From assembly GCA_944322965.1 (NCBI GenBank), contig CALUQR010000001.1, positions 186,001-250,000 on the forward strand: DNA of 64,000 nucleotides, written 5' to 3'. Positions 1-7,853 of the stretch are shown here, one piece after another. Made by a program: the position numbers and the translations under genes. The stretch's first letter is position 1. Every line of letters begins with the position of its first letter. The notes under the pieces are model-generated. The model saw only the letters and a program-made list of their open reading frames with translations, had not been told where the DNA came from and ran no database searches. The DNA is from Vulcanimicrobiota bacterium (lineage in GTDB: Bacteria > Vulcanimicrobiota > Xenobia > Xenobiales > Xenobiaceae).

Positions 1-1
1 C

Positions 2-844
2 GATTTTAAGCGGGTAGTCTATCCGGCCACTAAGGGCAGCCAGACCGTCTCCGGACCGCTCCTCAAGGGGGTGCGGGTCTCCCAATACGCCTCTAAGCCC
101 CAGCCGGTGACCCGCGTCGTCTTAGAGTTAGAGGGGGCGCGCGATGTGCGGGTCAGCAAGGGGGAGGGTACGGATACCCTTTTACTGGAGATCTTGCCCC
201 AAAAGGTCGATCTCCAGATGGCCGCCCTGCGCGGGAGCGGCTCTTTAGTGGGGATCCCTCTCTTGGGCGGGGGCGGGCGCACGATCTGTTTAGACGCTGG
301 CCACGGAGGCTCTGATCCCGGTTGTATTAGCCCCAGCTTAGGGACTATGGAGAAGGACGTCTCCTTAGATATTACGCTCAAATTGGCCCAGATTTTGCGG
401 CGCAACGGCTGGAAGGTCTACTTGACGCGCGAGACCGATCGCGACGTCACCTGGGCGGGCTCCTCCAACACCAAAGAGCTCAACGCCCGAGTGGAGGTAG
501 CCAATCGCAATGGGGTCGACGTCTTCGTCAGTATCCACTGTAACGCCGCCTCTAGCGCCGCCCAGGGGACCTCTACCCACACCTTTAAGCGGGGCGATCG
601 GGCCTTAGCCCAAGCGCTCCACCCCGAGCTCATTGCGGCCTGCGGACGGCCCGATCGCGGCATTCAGCAAGATCGCTTCTACCTCTTAGTCCACTCTAAG
701 ATGCCGGCCGTCTTAATTGAGACCGCCTTCTTGAGCAATCCGACGGAGGCTAAGCTCCTGAGCGACCCTCAGTATAGGCAGAAGTTGGCCGAAGGGATCG
801 CCCGCGGTCTGGGGGCGTACGCCAATAAGTACTTACAGAAATGA
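2..844 (+). CDS. N-acetylmuramoyl-L-alanine amidase with AMIN domain, 5' end outside window
   Basis: Zinc-dependent peptidoglycan amidase of the Amidase_3 family, which cleaves the bond between MurNAc and L-Ala in the periplasm. The reading frame is open to the left edge, so the N-terminus (signal peptide and part of the AMIN domain) is missing; a GTG at 71 is only an internal codon. The visible part begins with the end of an AMIN-like beta domain (around VTRVVLELEGARDVRV), then the catalytic domain. Zinc and catalytic motifs are all present: DAGHGGSDPG, TRETD, FVSIHCNA and VLIETAFLSN. AMIN domains usually direct such enzymes to the septum or cell wall. The family and the completeness of the catalytic domain are clear; the upstream context cannot be seen. 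Confidence 0.93.
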   Translation, partial: DFKRVVYPATKGSQTVSGPLLKGVRVSQYASKPQPVTRVVLELEGARDVRVSKGEGTDTLLLEILPQKVDLQMAALRGSGSLVGIPLLGGGGRTICLDAGHGGSDPGCISPSLGTMEKDVSLDITLKLAQILRRNGWKVYLTRETDRDVTWAGSSNTKELNARVEVANRNGVDVFVSIHCNAASSAAQGTSTHTFKRGDRALAQALHPELIAACGRPDRGIQQDRFYLLVHSKMPAVLIETAFLSNPTEAKLLSDPQYRQKLAEGIARGLGAYANKYLQK

Positions 845-899
845 GGAGACGCCGGGGAGGGCAGGAGCCCAGGAAGAGAATGCGGAATGCGCCCGGACT

Positions 900-2627
900 A
901 TGAATAGCATTCAACGTATGCAAGCCGTCTTGACGGGGGCTGAGGTAGATCGCCCCCCCTTCTCTTTTTGGTATAATTTCGGTTTACAACATATGGGGGG
1001 CGAGGCTCTGGCCCAAGCCCACATCGCTTTCGCCCAGCGTTTTGAGGTCGATTACCTGCGGGTTATGAACCCCTACCCCTATCCTTTGGGGAATATGCGC
1101 AGCTTTGAGCGCTCCAGCGACTTTTTACAGATCCCCGCGGCCGTGGCCGACGAGGGGGGCTGGGGACAGCAGCTCAAAGCCTTAGAGCTCATTACTAAGG
1201 CCCTCAAAGGTAAGCGCTTTATCTTGGAGTCGATCGATAGTCCCTGGACGGTCTTGACTAAGCTCTCTAGTCCGGAGTTAGTCTTGCATACGGCGGTGCG
1301 CTTCCCTGAGCTTTTGCGCTCCGTCTTAGAGAAGATCTCTCTGGCCCAAGTTAAGTACGTGCAACGGGCTCTCTCTTTAGGTATTTCCGGTATCTTCTTT
1401 ACGCTGACCGAAGCGGGCCACGACGCTTTAGATCCCCTCTTACATGAAGATCTCTGCGTAGCCCACAACCAGCGCGTTTTAGAAGCCGCCCAGGGAGCGG
1501 AGTGCAATATCTTGCGCTTAGAGAGCAAGCGCCCTTACTTCGATACTCTAATCGACGCCTACCAGACCCCGGTCGTCAGTTGGTCCCACTTCCGGGCCAA
1601 ACAGTCGCTGCGTAGCGGTAAGGAACAGTGGAAGCGCTGCGTTTTAGGCGGTATTAACCACGAAACTATCGCCCACGAAGATCCCAACTTCTTGCGCTCT
1701 TACTTCGATAAGAATGCGGAAGAGTTCTTTATGCCGGGTCTCATCTTGGGGCCCAGCGGTATCCTGCCTAACGACATCTCCCTCTACGTCTTAGACGGCG
1801 TAGTAGAGGCGGTGCGCTCCTTAGCTTACGTCTCTCCGGCGGTCCGTCAGCGGGCGGCCGAGCAGCGCCACAAGGGGGCCAACTTAGAGGATAATTACCA
1901 GAATATGGCCCCGGCGGAGGAGTTGCGCAATTATGGGCGGCGCGAGCGGCGTCCCCAACTCCAGGTAGCCTACGCGCCCGAAGCGGAGCGGGACTTAGAG
2001 GAACAAGATTTTTCCGCTCCCGCCGCCGTGGCCGCTCCCGCCATGGAAGAGAGCGCCCCCGCGCCGGAAGCGCCCCCAGAGCGAGATACAGAGCAAGTCG
2101 CCCCCCGGTATGGGGCTGGCAACGGCTCCCCCAGCGCTCTGCCCTCCTCTTTAGAGGAGCAAAAGTTAGAGCGGGCGCCGCGCTGGGCCGCCTCCCGCTT
2201 CCAGCGCCGAGATTATCAGCGCGAAGATCGGGATAATACGCGCGAGGGGCGGGGCTCCTTTGAGCGCCGCTTCGATATGGCTTACCGTCAGGACGAGGAG
2301 CGCGGGGAGCGGCGGGGTCGACTCTTGCGGGAGCGGGGCGACTCACTTAAAGAGCGCTCCCCCAGACACGGCGATAAGAGGCGCTCTGAGCGCTCCGGCG
2401 AGCGCGGTTCCTGGCGCTCCGATCGCCCTTACTCCGGGCGTTCTAGTCGCTATGGCAAGGAGGGCGCCGCCGGCGGACGCCACGGGCGCGGAGGCTCGCA
2501 AGAACGCTATAAGGCCCGGGAAGCCAAGCGGCAGCGGGACAATTGGGGCGCGCGTCCAGCTAGTTCCAAGCCCTCCAAGGCGGGCGGCGAAGGCGTCAAG
2601 CGCTTGCGCATCCCCCGCAATCGCTAA
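900..2627 (+). CDS. URO-D superfamily protein with long charged C-terminal tail
   Basis: Residues 1 to about 310 look like a uroporphyrinogen decarboxylase-fold protein: an N-terminal MNSIQRMQAVLTG segment followed by DRPP, and GPSGILP near the end of the barrel. The Arg-rich substrate loop of true HemE (RPPVWLMRQAGR) is replaced by RPPFSFWYNFG, so this is probably not a heme-pathway decarboxylase but a relative of the MtaA/CmuA corrinoid methyltransferase branch. Residues about 312-575 are low complexity and rich in Arg, Glu, Gly, Ser and Pro, ending in a very basic stretch; they are probably disordered. No good ribosome binding site precedes the ATG. The next gene faces it, with only three bases between the stop codons. 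The substrate is unknown. Confidence 0.75.
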   Translation: MNSIQRMQAVLTGAEVDRPPFSFWYNFGLQHMGGEALAQAHIAFAQRFEVDYLRVMNPYPYPLGNMRSFERSSDFLQIPAAVADEGGWGQQLKALELITKALKGKRFILESIDSPWTVLTKLSSPELVLHTAVRFPELLRSVLEKISLAQVKYVQRALSLGISGIFFTLTEAGHDALDPLLHEDLCVAHNQRVLEAAQGAECNILRLESKRPYFDTLIDAYQTPVVSWSHFRAKQSLRSGKEQWKRCVLGGINHETIAHEDPNFLRSYFDKNAEEFFMPGLILGPSGILPNDISLYVLDGVVEAVRSLAYVSPAVRQRAAEQRHKGANLEDNYQNMAPAEELRNYGRRERRPQLQVAYAPEAERDLEEQDFSAPAAVAAPAMEESAPAPEAPPERDTEQVAPRYGAGNGSPSALPSSLEEQKLERAPRWAASRFQRRDYQREDRDNTREGRGSFERRFDMAYRQDEERGERRGRLLRERGDSLKERSPRHGDKRRSERSGERGSWRSDRPYSGRSSRYGKEGAAGGRHGRGGSQERYKAREAKRQRDNWGARPASSKPSKAGGEGVKRLRIPRNR

Positions 2628-2630
2628 GCC

Positions 2631-3218
2631 TTAAGGGGTGGAGGCCGGAGAGGGGAAGGGAGAGGTACTCTCCCTTCCCTCCACTTGAGCCTGAGCCCGC
2701 AAGACCCAGCCGCAGAGGGAGGCGTAGAGGGGGACGTGCAGGAGTTGGGTGGGCAAGGAGGCGGAGGCGATAGTGATCCAGCTTAAGAGTAAGGAGGGGT
2801 TAGGCTGGTAGAGCAGGTGGTAGCCTAAGGGGACTAAAATGAGTTTGGTCAGCCCCTGAGAGCAGGCAATAGCCGCGCAGAGACGCCGCCAAGAGGGCGC
2901 GCCGTTGCCGCTCCCCCCTAAAAACCAAGCGGGCAGGGCCCCCGTCAGGGCTTGGGTTAAGGTAAAGAGGGGGAAGTAAGGGCCGCTAGGATAGAGGAAG
3001 TAACCTAAAATGTCGCTCAAAGCTCCCACCCAGAAGCCGGCTTTAGGCCCCAGGATGAGGCCGGAGAGGATGAGGGGCAGGGCCACTAGTTTGAAAAAAC
3101 CGTGGGTAGGCGGAGGGGAGGGGACGGCCCCTAAGAGTAGGGCCAAGGCCACAAAGAGAGCCATATAAGTCAGGCGCTGGGTGGGGGTGAGAGTTTTTAA
3201 ATGATTTTTAGAAAACAC
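2631..3218 (-). CDS. ECF transporter S component, folate-family type
   Basis: Small integral membrane protein of 195 residues with about six hydrophobic segments. It matches the substrate-binding S component of energy-coupling factor importers; the segment LGYFLYPSGPYFPLFTLTQA is characteristic of the folate (FolT) group. Family knowledge says such proteins capture a vitamin and use a shared EcfA/A'/T module encoded elsewhere; no ATPase or T component is in this window. The ATG lies 15 bases after a T-rich patch and no clear Shine-Dalgarno is seen. Folate is the best guess at substrate, but S-component specificity is hard to assign by eye. Confidence 0.8.
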   Translation of the reverse strand: MFSKNHLKTLTPTQRLTYMALFVALALLLGAVPSPPPTHGFFKLVALPLILSGLILGPKAGFWVGALSDILGYFLYPSGPYFPLFTLTQALTGALPAWFLGGSGNGAPSWRRLCAAIACSQGLTKLILVPLGYHLLYQPNPSLLLSWITIASASLPTQLLHVPLYASLCGWVLRAQAQVEGRESTSPFPSPASTP

Positions 3219-3245
3219 GGAAAGATAAAAAGGTAATTTCGTTAA

Positions 3246-3353
3246 TCAGGGGCGGGAGTGGGTTCGGTCCTTCTGGTCCACGCAGTCGCCCGCCTTGAGG
3301 CCCCCTCCGCAGAAGGGGCAATCTAAGTCGATATGGAGAAAAATAGGCCGCAC
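3246..3353 (-). CDS. Possible 35-residue cysteine-motif protein
   Basis: Short reading frame beginning at a GTG and containing CPFCGGG followed by a third Cys six residues on, then a basic C-terminus. It lies antisense to the first codons of the tolC-like gene if that gene starts at 3333, but not if it starts at 3360. Its Leu codon TTA is followed by G, as in real genes here. The frame stays open upstream to a TTG, which would add about ten residues. No ribosome binding site is evident and there are only three cysteines, so this may be chance. Confidence 0.25.
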   Translation of the reverse strand: MRPIFLHIDLDCPFCGGGLKAGDCVDQKDRTHSRP

Positions 3354-4925
3354 AAAGCTATGAATCTCTACTATAAATCCCAATGGCCCGCTCTCTGTCT
3401 ATTGACATTGAGTTTAGTGTGGGGGATCCCCCCGGCCGCTCACGGTTCGCCCCCAGCCAGTGCGGACCCTGCTCTAGCGGTACAGACTCCTCAGGCCCCC
3501 TCGGCCCAGGCAGAGGAGCTCCCGCCTTCCGCCCCCAACCCAGAGGAGAAGAGTTTGAGCCTCTACCAGGCGGAAGAGTTGGCTTTGCGCCACAGTCCTA
3601 CGCTGCGCTCCAGCCGTTACTCGGCCATGGTCACTCACGAGCAGTTGGGCCAGTGGCTCTCTAACGTCTACCCCAGCTTCTCCCTCTCCAGCGGTTTTAA
3701 TCATAGCGGTACTTTGCAGGCTAGTCGGGAGAGTACGATCGTCGACCCCACCACCAACCAGACGATTAAGGTCGATTCGGGGGGCAGCACCCGCTCCAAT
3801 TCCCGCTTTACGGTGGGTTTAAATGTCAGTCAGACGCTCATAGACCTCACCCGCAAGCCCCGTCTGCGCCAGGCGGAATTAGCTGAAGTCTCGGCCTTAG
3901 CCGATTTAGAGGCTGAGCGGCAGAATGTGCTTTTAGAGGTGCGCCGGGCTTGGTTTACCTGCTATATCGATCAGACCCTGTGGGATATAGCCCTAGAGGT
4001 AGTAGCCAACCGCCAAGTGCGCCTGCGCGAAGCGGAGGAACATTATAAGACGGGGCTCAAAGCGCGCTCGGAGGTAGTCTCCGCCCAAGCCGATCTGGCG
4101 GCCGCCCAACATGAGGCCCACAAGGCGCAGACCCAGCTCTTAGTCGACTGGGTGGCGCTCAATCAAGCTATGGGCCTCTTTAGCGACGAGCCTTACCGTT
4201 TGGAGCTAAACCCCTACTGGGAGCAGGTGGGCGAATTAGACTCGGAGCGCTTGGTAGCCGTAGCCATGAGCCAGCGCCCCGAGCTCTTGCGTTTGCAGGC
4301 CCAATTGCGCTCGGCCTTAGCGGAATTAGATATTATTAACGCCGAAGGTTGGCCCACGCTGCGCGCTAGCGGCAGCTTAGGGGCCAATGGAGCCCTCTCC
4401 CCCATCGAGGGGACCTGGAGCTTAGGGGTCAGTCTCAATTGGTCCCTCTTCGACGGCTTTATGCGCCAATACCAAGAGAGCGCCCAGAAGATTCGGGCCC
4501 GGGCTTTGGCGGAAGATTTTGAAGCCCAGCGCTTGAGTATCTACCAAGAGGTAAAGAGCGCGGAGGTGGCTTTGCGCCAGTCGGAGACCTCTATCCTCTC
4601 CGCCGAAGCCTCCTTAGCCTCCGCCCAGGAGAAATATCGTTTGGCGGCGGCCCGCTATAAGGTGGGGGTAGCCGACAGCGTGGAGGTCTCGGACGCGGAA
4701 GTGAGCTTAGCCCAAGCCCAAGAGGAGCACGCTCAGGCCCTCAATACTTTGCGTTTAGCTAAAGCCCAGATGATCAAGGCTTTGGGCGTAGACGATATGG
4801 ATCGCTTGCCGCAAGATGTGCAGCCTATCACCTTAGACGCTCTACCCCCTATGCCCGATACCCTATTTAACGACGGTCAAAAAAATCCGGAATACTCATT
4901 CCCGCGCGCTGGAGAGGAGAGATAA
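3333..4925 (+). CDS. TolC-family outer membrane efflux protein
   Basis: Outer membrane channel of the OEP/TolC family, 530 residues, first gene of a three-gene export operon. A Sec signal peptide is seen if translation begins at the second ATG (3360): MNLYYKSQWPALCLLTLSLV then an AAHG cleavage region. That start looks better than the one at 3333, which would put nine extra polar residues in front. A Pro/Ala-rich linker leads to two long helical OEP repeats (roughly residues 75-290 and 300-490), with Ala/Gln/Glu-rich coiled-coil stretches typical of the periplasmic tunnel. The stop codon overlaps the next start by one base, so it is translated together with the fusion protein. Confidence 0.88.
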   Translation: MEKNRPHKAMNLYYKSQWPALCLLTLSLVWGIPPAAHGSPPASADPALAVQTPQAPSAQAEELPPSAPNPEEKSLSLYQAEELALRHSPTLRSSRYSAMVTHEQLGQWLSNVYPSFSLSSGFNHSGTLQASRESTIVDPTTNQTIKVDSGGSTRSNSRFTVGLNVSQTLIDLTRKPRLRQAELAEVSALADLEAERQNVLLEVRRAWFTCYIDQTLWDIALEVVANRQVRLREAEEHYKTGLKARSEVVSAQADLAAAQHEAHKAQTQLLVDWVALNQAMGLFSDEPYRLELNPYWEQVGELDSERLVAVAMSQRPELLRLQAQLRSALAELDIINAEGWPTLRASGSLGANGALSPIEGTWSLGVSLNWSLFDGFMRQYQESAQKIRARALAEDFEAQRLSIYQEVKSAEVALRQSETSILSAEASLASAQEKYRLAAARYKVGVADSVEVSDAEVSLAQAQEEHAQALNTLRLAKAQMIKALGVDDMDRLPQDVQPITLDALPPMPDTLFNDGQKNPEYSFPRAGEER

Positions 4926-6520
4926 TGAAGCGCCTTATATTGGTAGCAGTCGCAATATGTCTGGTGGGCGGGTTGATCTACTGGTTGATCGCCTCCCAAC
5001 AGGAAAGTGGTAGCTCTCCCTTCCGCACCGTAGAGGCTAAGCGGGGCGATATCCAGTCCGTAGTTACGGCTACGGGCGAGTTGACGGCGGTCACCGCGGT
5101 CAAGGTCGGCGCCGAGGTCTCGGGAGTTATCGATACTATCTTTGTGGAGCATAACTCCAAAGTCAGTCGGGGCCAGCTCTTAGCCCAGATCAATCCGGAG
5201 ACGATGCAGGCCCAGGTCGACAAGGCTGAGGCCCAATTGGCCAAGTCTAAAGCATCTTACGATAGCGCCGTGGCTCAGTATAAGAACTCCTTGGCCTCCG
5301 TAAAGAGGTACCAAGCTAGCCTCATCAGCCAACAGGCGGCTTATAAGAAGGCCCAAGCGGCGGTAGTCAGCGCCCAGGCCGATGTAGCTAACTCCCAAGC
5401 CCGGGTGATCAACTCCCAGGCGGAGGTCAAGCGCTCGCAGGCGGAGTTTACTAACCAAGATAATAATTACCAGCGCTGGCAGAAGCTCTTTGAGGAAGAT
5501 TTAGTTTCGCGCTCGGAGCGGGACGACGCCTACACTAGTATGTTGACCGCTAAGGCCTCCCTGGAAGCCGCTCAGGCCTCCCTGGAATCGGCCCAAGCCA
5601 CCTTGCGCGGCAGTCAGGCCTCTTTAGAGTCGGCGCAGATCAATTTGGAAGGGGTAGAGGCTGAAGTGGAAGCCGCGCGCATCCAAGTGGAAGCCTCCCA
5701 AGAGCAGGCTCGGGCCTCCCAAGCCTCGGTGGCGGGAGCCAAAGCCGATATGAGCCAGGCCGAAGCTACCCTGACCTCCGCCCAAGTCGATTTGGGCAAG
5801 ACCTCTATCACTTCGCCTATCGACGGGATCGTCTTGAGCATCTTGGTCTCTGAAGGCCAGACCGTAGCTTCCCAGTACCAAGCGCCGGAACTCTTCCAGT
5901 TGGCCCAAAACTTAGATGAGATGCAGGTCGAGGCCATAGTTGACGAGGCCGACATCGGCCAGATCCAGCCCGGCAATCCCGCCAACTTTACGGTCGACTC
6001 CTGGCCCGAGCGGGAGTTCCACGGTCAGGTCCAAGAGGTGCGCAAGGCGGCGGAGACGACTAATAACGTAGTCACCTTCCCGGTCATTATCTCCACCAAG
6101 AACCCCGATCTCTGCCTCATCCCGGGTATGACGGCTACGGTCAATATCGATACCGTGCGCCACAGCGACGTGCTCTTAGTGCCCAGTATGGCCCTGCGCT
6201 TTAGGCCCAGCGATTTAGTGGAGATCGTCGAGACTACGCCCCAGGCGGAAGAGAAGGAAGAGGAGGAGGCTAACGAGACGGTGGCCGGCAATAAGTTGGC
6301 CCAGGAGATGAAGGCCGTGCGCGCCCTCTACGTAGTCGATCCCTCCGCCCCCCGCCGTTTAAAGAGGATTGAGGTCCAGACCGGTCTGACCGACGGCAAT
6401 CGCACTGAAGTCTCTTCGCCCTTACTGAAGGCGGGAGACCGGGTGGTAGTCGGCAGCCACGATCGCTCTTTAGTGCGCTCTAGTTCTAATAACCGGCGGC
6501 GCGGCGGTCGTCCCTTCTAA
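4925..6520 (+). CDS. Periplasmic adaptor (HlyD/MacA-type membrane fusion protein)
   Basis: Membrane fusion protein that bridges an inner-membrane transporter to the TolC-like channel. It has an N-terminal membrane anchor (about residues 4-23), a lipoyl/barrel-sandwich half at about 40-85 (GDIQSVVTATGELTA), an unusually long helical hairpin at about 90-290 built of Ala/Gln/Ser heptads such as SQADVANSQARVINSQAEV, the second lipoyl half (TSITSPIDGIVLSILV) and a beta-barrel region. An acidic insert (EEKEEEEAN) interrupts the C-terminal domain. Start overlaps the previous stop (TAATG). The hairpin looks longer than in E. coli MacA, which suggests a wide periplasmic span. Function in efflux or secretion follows from family and operon; the cargo is unknown. 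Confidence 0.88.
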   Translation: MKRLILVAVAICLVGGLIYWLIASQQESGSSPFRTVEAKRGDIQSVVTATGELTAVTAVKVGAEVSGVIDTIFVEHNSKVSRGQLLAQINPETMQAQVDKAEAQLAKSKASYDSAVAQYKNSLASVKRYQASLISQQAAYKKAQAAVVSAQADVANSQARVINSQAEVKRSQAEFTNQDNNYQRWQKLFEEDLVSRSERDDAYTSMLTAKASLEAAQASLESAQATLRGSQASLESAQINLEGVEAEVEAARIQVEASQEQARASQASVAGAKADMSQAEATLTSAQVDLGKTSITSPIDGIVLSILVSEGQTVASQYQAPELFQLAQNLDEMQVEAIVDEADIGQIQPGNPANFTVDSWPEREFHGQVQEVRKAAETTNNVVTFPVIISTKNPDLCLIPGMTATVNIDTVRHSDVLLVPSMALRFRPSDLVEIVETTPQAEEKEEEEANETVAGNKLAQEMKAVRALYVVDPSAPRRLKRIEVQTGLTDGNRTEVSSPLLKAGDRVVVGSHDRSLVRSSSNNRRRGGRPF

Positions 6521-6533
6521 AGGAGGCTAGCTC

Positions 6534-7751
6534 ATGAGCTGGTTTATGATATTTCGCATCGCCGGTAAGGCGCTCTTGCGCAATAAGATGCGCTCTTTCC
6601 TGACGATGTTGGGTATTATTATCGGTGTGGCTACGGTCATTACTATGTTGGCCCTGGGGACGGGTACGCAGAGTCAAATCCAATCTAATATCGCCAGCTT
6701 AGGAACGAATACCATCACCATCTCCGCCTGGTCGGTACGTCAAGGCGGGGCGCGCAGCGGGGCTTACAGTAGCTCGCGTCTGACTATAGACGACGCCCAA
6801 GCTATCGCCCGCTCCGTCCCCAATTTGACGAGCGTCAGCCCCATCACCCAGAATACGGCCCAGATCATCTACCAAGAGGAGAACTGGTCGACTTCGGTGG
6901 TGGGCTGCTCCGAGGATTATCAGATTATCCGCAACTGGGAGCTGGCTAGAGGGCGCTTTATTACGGAAGAGGATGTGCGCGGCCGAGTCAAGGTCTGCGT
7001 TTTAGGAGCCACGGTCGCCGACGAGCTCTTTCCCAACGTCAATCCGGTCGGTCAGACGGTGCGCATTAACCGCACCCCGGTGCGAGTCATCGGCCTCTTG
7101 GTAGCTAAGGGCGAAGGGGGCTTTGGTCCCAGCCAAGACGATACGGTCTTAGTCCCCTACACCACGGCTATGTACCGCCTCTTTAAGTTGCGCAATATCC
7201 GCAATATCCAGTGCTCGGCCGATAGCGAGGAGAACGTCCAACCTTGCGTCGACGAGATTACGGAGATCTTGCGCATCCGCCACCGCCTGCGCGACGATCA
7301 GGAAGACGATTTCCGAGTGCGCACCCAGGCGGAACTCTCCCAGATGATGGCCGAATCTACCCAGACCTTCACCCTCTTTTTGGGGGGTATCGCCTCTATC
7401 TCCCTCTTAGTGGGCGGTATTGGGATTATGAATATTATGTTGGTCTCGGTGACGGAGCGTATCCGAGAGATCGGCATTCGCATGGCCTTGGGAGCCAAGG
7501 GGGACGACATCTTGCGCCAATTCTTGGTGGAATCGCTGATGCTCAGTCTAGTGGGCGGCGCTTTGGGGATCTCCCTCTCCTTCGTCTTCACCTTATTGGC
7601 GGCCCATTTCACCACTATGAGCATGCAGATCTCCCTCTTCTCGATCATTATGGCCTTCGTCTTCTCCGCCAGCGTGGGCGTCTTCTTCGGCTTATATCCT
7701 GCTATGCAAGCCTCCAAATTAGACCCCATCCAGGCCTTGCGCCACGAGTAG
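6534..7751 (+). CDS. MacB-type ABC transporter permease without fused ATPase
   Basis: Inner-membrane FtsX/MacB-like permease of 405 residues. There is one transmembrane helix near residues 20-45 (FLTMLGIIIGVATVITML), a large periplasmic MacB_PCD domain (about 55-260), then three C-terminal helices with the family signature ERIREIGIRMALGAK before the last two. E. coli MacB carries its nucleotide-binding domain on the same chain; here there is none, and no ATPase gene follows, so the ATP-binding subunit must be encoded elsewhere. A strong AAAGGAGG precedes the ATG by eight bases. It completes the tolC/macA/macB-like operon, which ends at a hairpin just downstream. Confidence 0.88.
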   Translation: MSWFMIFRIAGKALLRNKMRSFLTMLGIIIGVATVITMLALGTGTQSQIQSNIASLGTNTITISAWSVRQGGARSGAYSSSRLTIDDAQAIARSVPNLTSVSPITQNTAQIIYQEENWSTSVVGCSEDYQIIRNWELARGRFITEEDVRGRVKVCVLGATVADELFPNVNPVGQTVRINRTPVRVIGLLVAKGEGGFGPSQDDTVLVPYTTAMYRLFKLRNIRNIQCSADSEENVQPCVDEITEILRIRHRLRDDQEDDFRVRTQAELSQMMAESTQTFTLFLGGIASISLLVGGIGIMNIMLVSVTERIREIGIRMALGAKGDDILRQFLVESLMLSLVGGALGISLSFVFTLLAAHFTTMSMQISLFSIIMAFVFSASVGVFFGLYPAMQASKLDPIQALRHE

Positions 7752-7755
7752 CCTG

Positions 7756-7791
7756 ACGCCAGCTAGAGAGGATTCGCCCTCTCTCTGGCGT
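7756..7791 (+). terminator. Hairpin terminator after the export operon
   Basis: Inverted repeat beginning five bases after the macB-like stop: ACGCCAG...AGAGAGG pairs with CCTCTCTCTGGCGT, with a two-base bulge and a short loop. It is followed by TAATTTC, a weak U-rich run. The position and strength suggest transcription termination. Confidence 0.6.
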
Positions 7792-7853
7792 AATTTCGGA
7801 ACTGCGTGTTTTCTATAAATCGCGGGCAGATGGGCACAACCTGGAGGCGTTAA

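Noticed and set aside
1768-2346. Long minus-strand open frame opposite the URO-D family tail
   Set aside because: It is a shadow of an Arg-rich coding tail; composition is Pro/Arg/Ala junk and there is no ribosome binding site.
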